Of a DNA stretch of 64,000 bases, positions 53,994 through 62,913 are shown piece by piece. The notes under the pieces were generated by a model that was given only the letters and a program-made list of their open reading frames with translations, did not search any database and was not told where the DNA came from. Made by a program: the position numbers and the translations under genes. The stretch covers positions 1-64,000 of the forward strand of contig CAJUQT010000006.1 in NCBI GenBank assembly GCA_910588225.1, read 5' to 3'. Each line of letters opens with the position of its first letter. Within the stretch, counting starts at the first letter, position 1. This stretch comes from an uncultured Acetatifactor sp. Lineage in GTDB: Bacteria > Bacillota > Clostridia > Lachnospirales > Lachnospiraceae.

Positions 53994-54105
53994 GTCGGGG
54001 TTATGAAGCAGGGTGGCTGGGAGAGCATAAAAACGGCTGAGCAGGAGAGACAGGGAGAAGCGGCTGCCAGAAAGAAGCGGGAAGAAGGAGACAGGAGGGC
54101 ATCAG

Positions 54106-55866
54106 GTGCTGGAAATATTGAGAAAGCTCCGTCTGTTGTTGGACGGAAAGCAGAAGCGGGCCATGGGAGGTTTGGTGGCGCTGATGATCATCGGCGCATT
54201 TCTGCAGACTGCCGGTGTAGGGCTGCTGGTACAGGTAGTCAGTGTGGTCATCGACCCTCAGGCAGTAGAGAAAAATGCTCTGGTGAGAGCTTTTTATGAT
54301 TTTTTGGGGTGCAGAGATTTTCAGCAGTTTTCCATTACAGTGATGGTATTGCTGATTGGGGTGTTTGTAGTGAAAAATCTGTTCCTGTTTGTGCAGCAGA
54401 AGCTGACGCTGGCTTTTGTGTATACCAATCAGTTCCGGACCTCCGAGCGGATGATGCGCAATTATCTGCGAAGGGGGTATGAATTCTTCCTGAATGCGGA
54501 TACGGCTGTGGTGCAGAGAAGTATTACCTCTGATGTGAATAATATGTATGCATTGATTCTTGCGCTGCTGCAGTTGTTTTCAGACGGTGTAATGTCCCTT
54601 TTTGTGGCGGGATACTGCCTGATGACAAATGGGATTATGACCATACTGCTGGCGGCGGCTCTGCTGATTCTGATGGTTTTGATTAAAAAGATTCTGGAGC
54701 CGGTGGTGTATCGGGCCGGGGAAGATAACCGGAATTATTACAGCAGCCTGTTCAAATGGATTTCCCAGACAGTTCAGGGAGTGAAAGAGGTCAAGATAAA
54801 CTGCAGGGAGCAGTATTTTGTGGAGGAATACTGCAAGTGCGGCAAAGGCTATGTAAATGCTGTGCAGCGGTACAGCCTGTATAATAACATGCCGAAATTA
54901 TTTATTGAGACAGCCTGTATTGCCGTGATGGTGGGATATATGATTGCACTGACCGTGTCGGGGGCTTCCACCGAGAACATGCTGGAGATGATTTCCACTT
55001 TGGGGGCTGCGGCTTTTGTACTTCTCCCGGCGGTAAACCGCATCAATAATCAGATTCTGGCCATTACTTACTGTAAGCCGCCCTTCATGGGGGTCAGCGA
55101 TAATCTGCAGGAGGAAATCCAGGACAATAAGGTGGATATGTCTTTTGCGGCCGATGTGGAGGAAAAGCTTCCGCTGGAACATGCTGTGGAACTGAAAAAT
55201 ATTGTGTATGCCTATCCAAATACAGATAAACTGATTTTCGATCATGCAGATTTGACGATTCCCATTGGTTCTTCTGTGGGAATTGTGGGTACATCGGGAG
55301 CGGGAAAAAGTACTATCGTGGATATTCTGCTGGGTCTGCTGGAGGTGAAAAGCGGGACAATCTATGCGGACGGCAGGGACGTGAAGGCAGAATACAGGAG
55401 ATTTCTGAAAAATGTCGGGTATATTCCCCAGATGATTTTCATGCTGGATGATACCATACGGAAAAATGTGGCCTTTGGAGTGCCTGAGGAGAAGATCGAC
55501 GAGGCGAGGCTCTGGGAGGTCCTCAGAGAAGCCAGACTGGATGAATTTGTGAAGACGCTTCCGGAGGGGCTGGATACCGGGATTGGGGAGAGAGGCATCC
55601 GGCTTTCCGGGGGACAGAGGCAGCGTATCGGTATCGCCCGGGCACTTTACCATGACCCGGAGGTGCTGATTCTGGATGAGGCCACATCCGCCCTGGACAA
55701 TGACACAGAGGCAGCGATTATGGAGTCAATTAACCGGCTGCATGGCAGGAAGACCTTGGTCATTATTGCTCACAGGCTGCAGACCATCGAAAAATGCGAT
55801 CTGGTATATCGGGTAGAGGATGGGAAGGCTGTCATTGAGCGAGGGCAGTTGAACAGGGAAACATAG
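54106..55866 (+). CDS. PglK/MsbA-type ABC transporter (lipid-linked glycan flippase)
   Basis: A 586-residue half-transporter: six membrane helices (about 20-320) fused to an ATPase with Walker A GTSGAGKST (395-403), signature LSGGQ (500-504) and Walker B VLILDE (520-525). The membrane domain looks like PglK-type flippases which export polyprenyl-diphosphate oligosaccharides. GGAGGG upstream supports GTG 54106. It is a second flippase in addition to the Wzx at 3970, suggesting that a different glycan, perhaps the pseudaminate-containing one, leaves by this route. Confidence 0.83.
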   Translation: MLEILRKLRLLLDGKQKRAMGGLVALMIIGAFLQTAGVGLLVQVVSVVIDPQAVEKNALVRAFYDFLGCRDFQQFSITVMVLLIGVFVVKNLFLFVQQKLTLAFVYTNQFRTSERMMRNYLRRGYEFFLNADTAVVQRSITSDVNNMYALILALLQLFSDGVMSLFVAGYCLMTNGIMTILLAAALLILMVLIKKILEPVVYRAGEDNRNYYSSLFKWISQTVQGVKEVKINCREQYFVEEYCKCGKGYVNAVQRYSLYNNMPKLFIETACIAVMVGYMIALTVSGASTENMLEMISTLGAAAFVLLPAVNRINNQILAITYCKPPFMGVSDNLQEEIQDNKVDMSFAADVEEKLPLEHAVELKNIVYAYPNTDKLIFDHADLTIPIGSSVGIVGTSGAGKSTIVDILLGLLEVKSGTIYADGRDVKAEYRRFLKNVGYIPQMIFMLDDTIRKNVAFGVPEEKIDEARLWEVLREARLDEFVKTLPEGLDTGIGERGIRLSGGQRQRIGIARALYHDPEVLILDEATSALDNDTEAAIMESINRLHGRKTLVIIAHRLQTIEKCDLVYRVEDGKAVIERGQLNRET

Positions 55867-56001
55867 ATGGTGTGCGGGAAAGCAGACGATTTCAGGATTT
55901 TAATAGCGGATGAGGATGACTGGGGATGCACCGAAAATCACAGCAGGCCCCAATCAAAGCGTGACATCGGATAGAAGATATAGGGCAGAGGAGAAAGCAG
56001 A

Positions 56002-57057
56002 ATGCGGCTCAGTATCATTGTGCCTGTCTACAATATGGCGGGGGAGGGAAAACTGAATTACTGTATGGATTCTCTGGTTGCACAGACGGTGACGGACTAT
56101 GAAATTATCGCGGTGAATGACGCTTCCACAGACAATTCTCTGGAAATCCTGCGGGAATATGAGCGCAGCTATCCGGATAAGGTGAAGATTATCACTTACG
56201 AGGTGAACAAGCGCCAGGGGGGAGCCAAAAACGAAGGGCTGAAGGCTGCGTCGGGAGAGTGGATTGGCTTCATTGACAGCGACGACTGGGTGACGCCGGA
56301 TTACTATGAAAAGCTGCTGAAAAAGGCGGCGGAGACAGGGGCGGACATGGTGGGCTGCGATTATTGTCTGGTGAGGGAGCATGTGCCTCTGGAAAAATGT
56401 ATGGTGTCTCCGGCCGCTGTGGGGAAAGTGGTACGGAACAATTCTGCGGGACAGACAGGGGAGCTGGATGAGGAGAAGCATAAAAAGCTTTTCCTGCGGC
56501 CGGGAAGCATGGTAATCAAAGTGTATAAAGCCTGTGTGATTCGGGAGAATGGGCTTGATTTCCCGGAAGGGATTTTTTATGAGGATAATTGCGCCGGTTC
56601 TGTGTGGTCGTTGTATTTCAGACATTTTGAGAAGGTAGAGGAACCGCTGTATTTTTACTATCAGCACGAACGGTCTACCGTGCATTTTATTACGGAAGAA
56701 AGGTGCAGAGACCGAATGAAAGCAATGGAAATCCTCTATGCGGAATGTCGGAAGCGGGGAGTTTCAGAGCGGTACCATCAGGAGCTGGAGTATCGTTTTG
56801 CAGAGCTGTATTATGTGGTTACCCTGTTCTCGTATATGCAGGGAGTAAGGCAGCCCCGGATTTCCTTTGTCAGGGAACTGCGGGAAGGCGTGGAGGTGAA
56901 ATTCCCTGATTTCAGAGAGAATGTGTATTACAGGCAGTATACGGGGCAGGAGGAGCAGCGGCTGATTGCCTTACAGGGGCAGTCGGACCGGAAATTTTAC
57001 CGGCAGTATCGGCTGAAGCTTTGGGTGCGGCGGCTGAGAAAACGACTGGGGAAGTAG
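56002..57057 (+). CDS. GT2 family glycosyltransferase
   Basis: A 351-residue cytoplasmic enzyme with the GT-A motifs RLSIIVPVYNM, VNDASTDNSLEIL, GGAKNEGLKAASGEWIGF and IDSDDWVTPDYYE, and a catalytic-loop-like EGIFYEDN near 190. The C-terminal 110 residues are basic and may touch the membrane. GAGG precedes ATG 56002. It likely adds a sugar to the lipid-linked unit exported by the preceding ABC transporter. Specificity is not visible. Confidence 0.85.
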   Translation: MRLSIIVPVYNMAGEGKLNYCMDSLVAQTVTDYEIIAVNDASTDNSLEILREYERSYPDKVKIITYEVNKRQGGAKNEGLKAASGEWIGFIDSDDWVTPDYYEKLLKKAAETGADMVGCDYCLVREHVPLEKCMVSPAAVGKVVRNNSAGQTGELDEEKHKKLFLRPGSMVIKVYKACVIRENGLDFPEGIFYEDNCAGSVWSLYFRHFEKVEEPLYFYYQHERSTVHFITEERCRDRMKAMEILYAECRKRGVSERYHQELEYRFAELYYVVTLFSYMQGVRQPRISFVRELREGVEVKFPDFRENVYYRQYTGQEEQRLIALQGQSDRKFYRQYRLKLWVRRLRKRLGK

Positions 57058-57175
57058 TGGAAGTGACTATGCGGTGAAGCGTCTGAACACTTGCCTGTGT
57101 ATTCAGGGCATTGGCAGCCGAAAGCAGAAGATGTGTCAACTGCGGAGCTTGAAAGAGCGGAAAGGATACAGTGTA

Positions 57176-57880
57176 ATGAAAAAAGTGGCGATTATTACGG
57201 CAAGGGGAGGCAGCAAGCGGATTCCCAGGAAGAATATAAAGGAATTCTGCGGGAAACCGATTTTGGCCTATTCTATAGAAGCGGCGGTGAAAGCGGGGAT
57301 ATTTGACAGAGTAATGGTATCCACCGACGATGAAGAAATTGCCCGGATTGCAAAGCAGTATGGTGCGGAGGTTCCTTTTTTCCGCAGCGAGAGGACAGCC
57401 AATGATTATGCCACCACCAATGATGTGCTGCTGGAGGTGCTGGATGAGTATGAAAAACGGGGAGAGCATTTTGATGTGGGTTGCTGCATCTATCCCACGG
57501 CGCCTTTTGTGACGGCGGGAAAGCTGGAAAGTGCCGTAAATCAATTTCTTGACAGCGATGCGGACACGCTGATTCCCGTGGTGGCTTTCTCCTATCCCCC
57601 ACAGCGGGCCATGATTGTGAAGGAGGGAAGGCTGGTATTTGAGCATCCGCAGTATCTGGACAGCCGTTCCCAGGATCTGGAGCCCCATTATCATGATGCA
57701 GGGCAGTTTTACGTGTTCCGGACGAAAGCATTCCGGGAGAATAAGCGGCTGATGGTGGGGAATATTCTGCCAATGGTGATTCCTGAGACAGAGGTACAGG
57801 ATATTGATGATTGGACGGATTGGGAGATTGCGCAGATAAAATATCGGTTGATGCAGGGGGAGCAGGGCTGCGATTCCTGA
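57176..57880 (+). CDS. pseF: Pseudaminic acid cytidylyltransferase
   Basis: A 234-residue CMP-sugar synthetase: AIITARGGSKRIPRKNIKEF near the N-terminus (CTP-binding Arg/Lys motif, residues 5-24), GKPILAYSIEAA, STDDEEIA, and the YPTAPF motif, then HDAGQFYVF, which is typical of PseF. It activates pseudaminate with CTP to CMP-Pse. AAAGGA at 57161-57166 fits ATG 57176; the open frame extends further upstream without a ribosome site. It is followed closely by the FkbH-like gene. Confidence 0.9.
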   Translation: MKKVAIITARGGSKRIPRKNIKEFCGKPILAYSIEAAVKAGIFDRVMVSTDDEEIARIAKQYGAEVPFFRSERTANDYATTNDVLLEVLDEYEKRGEHFDVGCCIYPTAPFVTAGKLESAVNQFLDSDADTLIPVVAFSYPPQRAMIVKEGRLVFEHPQYLDSRSQDLEPHYHDAGQFYVFRTKAFRENKRLMVGNILPMVIPETEVQDIDDWTDWEIAQIKYRLMQGEQGCDS

Positions 57881-57902
57881 CAGGGCGGACGGCGAACGGA
57901 AA

Positions 57903-59639
57903 ATGACGGTGGGCTGTGCGAAAAGACATGAATTTGCAGCAAGCAGAGGAGCGTTTCAGGATATGGACGGGAACAGGCAAAAGGGGCAGAAGCTTGCGCT
58001 GCTGTCCAATGTGAATATGAATTTGGTGATCCGTCTGCTGCAGAAGCAGGCGGCAGTGTACGAAACGGAAGGGTATGGGAATGAACTGGGAATATTGATG
58101 AACCCTTCTTCGTCCTATCACGCATTTGGGCCGGAGATTACTTTTCTGGTGGAAGATTTAATGGAACTGCTGGAGCATGACCTGGAGCCGGAGACGGCAG
58201 AGAAGAGGATTGACGGATGGTTTACCAGGCTGGAAGAAGTGCTGGCTGCTGCGCAGCTTTATTATATTGCGGATGCCTATCTCTGGGGAGCAGAGCTGGC
58301 AGCAGCCGACACAGGAAGAAAAGCAGCGTTGGAGGAACTCTGGCAGAGACGGCTGGAGATGTGCTGCAAAGCGCACGCAAATGTGAGGGCACTCGATTAT
58401 CATCATATGATTGAGTCGCTGGGGGAGGAGAATGCCTTTTCTGCGAAAATGTGGTATATGGGCAGAATTCTGCTGAGCAATGAAGCCCAGAAGCGGCTGT
58501 GCGCGCTGATTCTGGACAGGGTAAGAGTCGAATCCAGAACTCCGAAAAAGGTGTTGCTGCTGGATCTGGATAATACTTTATGGGGAGGCCTGGCAGGGGA
58601 GCATGACCGGACCCCGGTGGTGCTGTCGGAGGAACATGCGGGGCTGGCGTATAAGAATCTTCAGAGACTCCTTCTTGAGATGCAGAAGCAGGGGGTGCTG
58701 TTGGGGATTGTATCAAAAAATAATGAGCAGGATGCCATGGAGATCCTGAAGAAGCATCCGCATATGGTGCTGCGGCCGGAGGTTTTTGCGGCAAAGCGTA
58801 TCAACTGGACACCGAAGCATGAAAATATCAAGGATATTGCCCGGGAGCTGAATCTGGGGCTGGATTCCTTTGTATTCTGGGATGATAACCCGGCGGAACG
58901 ACAGCTGGTGAAGGAGATGCTGCCTCAGGTGGAGGTGCCTGATTTCCCGGATAAGCCGGAGGCGCTTGCCCCGGCCATGGCAGAAATTTTCCGGGAATAT
59001 TTTGAGAAGGCTTTTACTACGGAGGAGGACAGGGACAAGACCGCACAGTATGTTGCCCTGTCCGAGAGAAAGCGGCTGCAGGAGAACGTCGGAAGCTTTG
59101 AAGATTATCTGAGAGAGCTGAAAATCGTGATCAGGAGAGCAGAGCCGAAGAAACATGCGGAGCGGCTGCTGCAGATGATGAACAAGACGAATCAGTTTAA
59201 TCTGACTACCAGGCGGTATACCCAGGCGCAGATAGCGGAACTGCTGGAGGATGGGGACAGACAGGTCTATCTGTATAGTGTGGCAGATCGTTTCGGAGAC
59301 AATGGAATCACGGCGGCTCTGATTGCAGACTTCAGCGGTGAAGTGCCTGTGCTGACGGACTTTGTCATGAGCTGCCGTATCATGGGAAGGAATATAGAGG
59401 ATGCTTTGGTAGAGGACGTGGAAAAGGACATGCGGAGCCGGGGGTGGAGCCGGCTGCAGGCCCTGTATGTTCCCACGGCGAAAAACGTTCCGGTATCCGG
59501 ACTCTATAGGCGGCTGGGCTATGGGGAGGCGGGAGCCGCAGGGGAAAAGGGTATCCTGTATGAGATAGGACTTGCGCAGACACCTGAGAGAAGGTATGAT
59601 GTAAGAATGGATGAACAGGAGCCGAAGGCGGGAAAGTGA
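57903..59639 (+). CDS. FkbH-like HAD-IIIC protein (acyl-ACP forming type)
   Basis: A 578-residue protein. An N-terminal SGNH-like region (about 30-200) is followed by the HAD-IIIC domain with LLLDLDNTLWGG (Asp221, Asp223), SKNNEQDAMEIL and FWDDNPAERQ, and a C-terminal GNAT-like part (MMNKTNQFNLTTRRYT onward). Known FkbH relatives load a glycerate-derived acyl group from 1,3-bisphosphoglycerate onto an acyl carrier protein; an ACP gene follows here. ATG 57903 or ATG 57963 may be used; neither has a strong ribosome site. Its place inside pse genes suggests an unusual acyl group on pseudaminate. Confidence 0.83.
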   Translation: MTVGCAKRHEFAASRGAFQDMDGNRQKGQKLALLSNVNMNLVIRLLQKQAAVYETEGYGNELGILMNPSSSYHAFGPEITFLVEDLMELLEHDLEPETAEKRIDGWFTRLEEVLAAAQLYYIADAYLWGAELAAADTGRKAALEELWQRRLEMCCKAHANVRALDYHHMIESLGEENAFSAKMWYMGRILLSNEAQKRLCALILDRVRVESRTPKKVLLLDLDNTLWGGLAGEHDRTPVVLSEEHAGLAYKNLQRLLLEMQKQGVLLGIVSKNNEQDAMEILKKHPHMVLRPEVFAAKRINWTPKHENIKDIARELNLGLDSFVFWDDNPAERQLVKEMLPQVEVPDFPDKPEALAPAMAEIFREYFEKAFTTEEDRDKTAQYVALSERKRLQENVGSFEDYLRELKIVIRRAEPKKHAERLLQMMNKTNQFNLTTRRYTQAQIAELLEDGDRQVYLYSVADRFGDNGITAALIADFSGEVPVLTDFVMSCRIMGRNIEDALVEDVEKDMRSRGWSRLQALYVPTAKNVPVSGLYRRLGYGEAGAAGEKGILYEIGLAQTPERRYDVRMDEQEPKAGK

Positions 59640-59741
59640 AGCCGGAAGCGGCATATAAAATGCCTGTGTCATACAGTTGCGGAAGTACGGAGAAAAGGGC
59701 GGGTGCGAATCCGCCGGCAGGATAAAGGAGCAGATGGAAAT

Positions 59742-59978
59742 ATGGATGCAGGGAAGAAGAGAGAGATTATTGCGCTGATAGAAGAGGCGCTGAATGTGCC
59801 TGTGGGTACTATAACGGAAGACACCATGATCGCCGATGTGGAGGAGTGGGATTCGCTGGCCCATGTGATGATAATCGGGGAGCTGGAGGAGAGGCTGGGG
59901 ATATCTGTGCCGCTGGAGGAAGCCGTGGAGCTGACCGGGGTGCGGGAGCTGCTGGAAAAGTGTGTGGAGAATTTCTAA
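59742..59978 (+). CDS. Acyl carrier protein
   Basis: A 78-residue acidic protein with the phosphopantetheine site EEWDSLAHV (Ser38), predicted four-helix ACP layout. AGGAG at 59726-59730 supports ATG 59742. It lies directly between the FkbH-like gene and pseH and is probably the carrier on which the FkbH-like protein forms an acyl thioester. It is distinct from fatty-acid ACP, which carries DSLD or DSLDxVE. Confidence 0.88.
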   Translation: MDAGKKREIIALIEEALNVPVGTITEDTMIADVEEWDSLAHVMIIGELEERLGISVPLEEAVELTGVRELLEKCVENF

Positions 59979-60095
59979 GGCGGCAGGAGGGACAGAGCTT
60001 CCTGACCTGAGAAAATCTTAAATCATTTCAGAAAGGGTGTCTGAGGTACCGGCGGAAGTAAAACGGCCGGAACAGACAGCAGAGGGAGAGAAGAA

Positions 60096-60656
60096 ATGAG
60101 CGTGACCTTGCGGAAAATCCGGGAAGAGGATCTGGAGAATATCATGCGCTGGCGGATGGACGAGGAAATCACCAGATACATGAATACCAATCCGAAGCTG
60201 ACTCTGGAGGGCCAGAGGAAATGGCTGGCGGGAATCCAGGAGAATTCAGATGTGGATTACTGGCTGATTTTGGTGGACGGACAGCCGGCAGGGGTCATCA
60301 ACCTCACAGGACTGGAGAATCCGGAAGGCAATCTGGGCTGGGCATACTATATGGGAGAGAAGCGGCTGCGAAGTCTGGGCACAGCACTTTCTCTGGAAAT
60401 GAGTATGTATGATTATGTGTTTGACGTGCTGAAGAAGCAGGCAGTATATAGCGATGTGTTTACTTTGAACAAGGGAGTCATTCAACTGCACAGATTCTGC
60501 GGCTGTGAAGTGGTGGAGGAAAAGAAACATTATGTCTGCAAGGAAGATATCTGGTACGATGTGACATTTATGCGGATGACCGGGGATAACTGGCGCGAAT
60601 TTCGACGTGGAAAAAAATATGAAAAAATAGAATTTTGCTGTGAGGAAAGAGGATGA
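60096..60656 (+). CDS. pseH: PseH-like N-acetyltransferase (amino-sugar nucleotide)
   Basis: A 186-residue GNAT: LRKIREEDLENIMRWRMDEE and YMNTNPKLTLEGQRKWL are characteristic of PseH, the enzyme that acetylates UDP-4-amino-4,6-dideoxy-N-acetyl-beta-L-altrosamine at N4. GAGGGAGAG precedes ATG 60096 and the stop overlaps pseI (ATGA). With an ACP gene just before it, an acyl-ACP donor instead of acetyl-CoA is a possibility. The tail after residue 165 (FRRGKKYEKIEFCCEERG) is longer than usual. Confidence 0.85.
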   Translation: MSVTLRKIREEDLENIMRWRMDEEITRYMNTNPKLTLEGQRKWLAGIQENSDVDYWLILVDGQPAGVINLTGLENPEGNLGWAYYMGEKRLRSLGTALSLEMSMYDYVFDVLKKQAVYSDVFTLNKGVIQLHRFCGCEVVEEKKHYVCKEDIWYDVTFMRMTGDNWREFRRGKKYEKIEFCCEERG

Positions 60657-61726
60657 ACAGGGAAATTAAGATAGGAAATCATATCATCAGTGAAAATGCA
60701 CCATGCTTTATTGTGGCGGAGATGTCCGCGAACCACAATATGGATTATGACAGAGCTGTGGCAATCATCCGGGCGGCGAAGGAGGCTGGAGCGGATGCCG
60801 TGAAGATTCAGACTTACACCGCGGATACCATTACGTTGAACTGCGACGACGACTGCTTTCAGATTACCCAGGGGACGCTGTGGGATGGGACTACCCTTCA
60901 CAAATTGTATGAGAGTGCTTACACACCCTGGGAATGGCAGGGTAAACTGCAGGATGTTGCGCTGGAAATGGGGCTGGAATTTTTCTCTTCCCCCTTTGAT
61001 GGAAGCAGTGTGGATTTCCTGGAGGAGCTGGACGTGCCGGCTTATAAGGTGGCTTCTTTTGAGATTACGGATATTCCTCTCATCAGAAAGATAGCAAAAT
61101 TAGGGAAACCAATGATTCTTGCCACCGGTGTGGCCAGACTTTCGGATATTGATCTGGCGGTACGTACCTGCAGGGAGGCCGGAAATGAGAATGTGATTCT
61201 GCTGAAATGTACTTCGGCTTATCCGACTCCTTACGAGGACGTGAATTTGAGGACAATTCCTTCTATGGGTGATACCTTTGATTGTCTGACAGGACTGTCC
61301 GACCACACTATGGGAAGTGCAGTGGCGGGAGCGGCGGTGGCGCTGGGAGCCAGAATGGTGGAGAAGCACCTCACGTTGAGCCGGGCTGATGGAGGGGCGG
61401 ACTCCGCTTTTTCCATGGAACCTGCCGAATTTAAGGAAATGGTGGATCATATCCGCAAAATAGAAGCGGCGCTGGGGAGGATTACTTATGATCTGACTCC
61501 GGCACAGGAGAGGGAGAGAGAACATTCCCGTTCGCTGTTCGTGGCCAGGGACATGAAAGCGGGAGAGGTGTTCACCCCGGAGAACCTCCGGAGTGTGAGG
61601 CCGGCAAACGGGCTTCATACCATGTATTATGAAGAGATACTTGGGAAAAAAATTACCAGAGATGCCAGACTGGGAACGCCCATGAGCTGGGAGATGGTGG
61701 ATTTCCGCTGTGAAAGCCCTGAATAA
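60653..61726 (+). CDS. pseI: Pseudaminic acid synthase
   Basis: A 357-residue NeuB-family enzyme condensing 2,4-diacetamido-2,4,6-trideoxy-L-altrose with phosphoenolpyruvate. It shows FIVAEMSANHNMDYDRA, KIQTYTADTITLNC, the EFFSSPFDGSSVDFLEEL stretch, KLGKPMILATG, KCTSAYPTPYEDVNL and SDHT, then the C-terminal antifreeze-like SAF domain (about 290-350, RSLFVARDMKAGEVFTPENL). AEMSANH and CTSAYP match PseI better than NeuB. Coupled to pseH by ATGA. Confidence 0.93.
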   Translation: MNREIKIGNHIISENAPCFIVAEMSANHNMDYDRAVAIIRAAKEAGADAVKIQTYTADTITLNCDDDCFQITQGTLWDGTTLHKLYESAYTPWEWQGKLQDVALEMGLEFFSSPFDGSSVDFLEELDVPAYKVASFEITDIPLIRKIAKLGKPMILATGVARLSDIDLAVRTCREAGNENVILLKCTSAYPTPYEDVNLRTIPSMGDTFDCLTGLSDHTMGSAVAGAAVALGARMVEKHLTLSRADGGADSAFSMEPAEFKEMVDHIRKIEAALGRITYDLTPAQEREREHSRSLFVARDMKAGEVFTPENLRSVRPANGLHTMYYEEILGKKITRDARLGTPMSWEMVDFRCESPE

Positions 61727-61786
61727 ACCGGGGCGGCTGCAGGGGGACGAGGAAGGCTGACGAAGCCGGACAAAAGGTGAGGAAAC

Positions 61787-62884
61787 ATGTTTTTGATACG
61801 TGCGGATGGGAACAGCAAAATTGGAGCCGGACACTTGATGCGTTGTCTGGCTGTGGCGGAGGCGCTGGCATTGTCTGTGGGCAGAGAGCGCATCTGTTTT
61901 ATCTGTGCCGACGAAGAATCCGGCGCATTGGCGGCAGAGCATGGCTTTGAAAGCAGGATTCTGGGAACCGATTACCGGGACATGGAGGCGGAATTGCCGG
62001 CCTGGGAGGCATTGGCAGAAGCTTTGGCAGAAAGGGAAGCCGAGCAGACAGAGTTCAACGTGATTCTGGCAGACAGCTATCAGGTGACGGATGCTTATCT
62101 GACTGCACTTGGGCGGTACGGGAGGGTCGCATTGATGGAGGATTTCGGCATACACTGCTATCCTGTGGACTGTGTGATTAATTATAATGCTCCGGCAGAG
62201 CCGGAACAGTACAGGAAGCTGTATCAGGGGAAAAGCACCCGGCTGCTGATTGGGAGTCATTATGTGCCTCTGAGAGGACAGTTCCGACAGCACCGGGTCT
62301 GTGAGGTCAGAGATACGGTCAGAGATGTGCTGATTACCACAGGCGGCGGAGATAATGAGAATATAGCCGGTATGATTCTGGAGAGGATATTACGGGAGAA
62401 TATATGCTGTCACCTGGTTACAGGGCGCTTTCATTCTCACTTTCAGGAGTTGAAGGAATGGGAACAGCGATGTGGCAATGTTCGGATTTACCATGATGTA
62501 AGAGATATGGCGGGGCTTATGGGGAAATGCGATCTGGCGCTGACAGCGGGAGGTTCCACCATTTATGAGCTGTCGGCACTTGGCATTCCGTTCATCTGTT
62601 TTTCTTATACGGAAAATCAGGAGGCGCTGACAGCTTATATAGGAGAGCAGAAGGTTGCCGGGTTCGCAGGGGCATGGCATAAGGATGCCGCAGAGACACT
62701 GAACAAAATGGAAAAGCTGTTTACGGAATTCGTGGGAAGCGCAGAACTACGTCGGAACTGCAGCACAAGGGAACGCAGGATGACTGACGGAGGGGGAAGC
62801 GGAAGAGTGGCACAGGCGCTGATGGAGCTGACCGGAAATGCGGGAGAAGGGCGCTCGGGTTCCGGATGTCGTATAGAGGAATAA
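61787..62884 (+). CDS. pseG: UDP-2,4-diacetamido-2,4,6-trideoxy-beta-L-altropyranose hydrolase
   Basis: A 365-residue GT-B-fold hydrolase that removes UDP before the PseI step. The start FLIRADGNSKIGAGHLMRC contains the catalytic His16; the C-terminal domain has TTGGGDNENI and ALTAGGSTIYELSALGIPFICFSY, which bind UDP. The C-terminus (TGNAGEGRSGSGCRIEE) is a short extra tail. It completes the pse pathway and lies 60 bases after pseI. Confidence 0.9.
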   Translation: MFLIRADGNSKIGAGHLMRCLAVAEALALSVGRERICFICADEESGALAAEHGFESRILGTDYRDMEAELPAWEALAEALAEREAEQTEFNVILADSYQVTDAYLTALGRYGRVALMEDFGIHCYPVDCVINYNAPAEPEQYRKLYQGKSTRLLIGSHYVPLRGQFRQHRVCEVRDTVRDVLITTGGGDNENIAGMILERILRENICCHLVTGRFHSHFQELKEWEQRCGNVRIYHDVRDMAGLMGKCDLALTAGGSTIYELSALGIPFICFSYTENQEALTAYIGEQKVAGFAGAWHKDAAETLNKMEKLFTEFVGSAELRRNCSTRERRMTDGGGSGRVAQALMELTGNAGEGRSGSGCRIEE

Positions 62885-62913
62885 CTGCCATTTAAAATCA
62901 GCGGGAGAATGTG

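Noticed and set aside
54003..54299. A 98-codon ORF after the GT52-like gene
   Set aside because: It overlaps the ABC transporter start in another frame, is rich in Arg/Gly/Ala without pattern, and has no conserved look; a shadow of the transporter gene.
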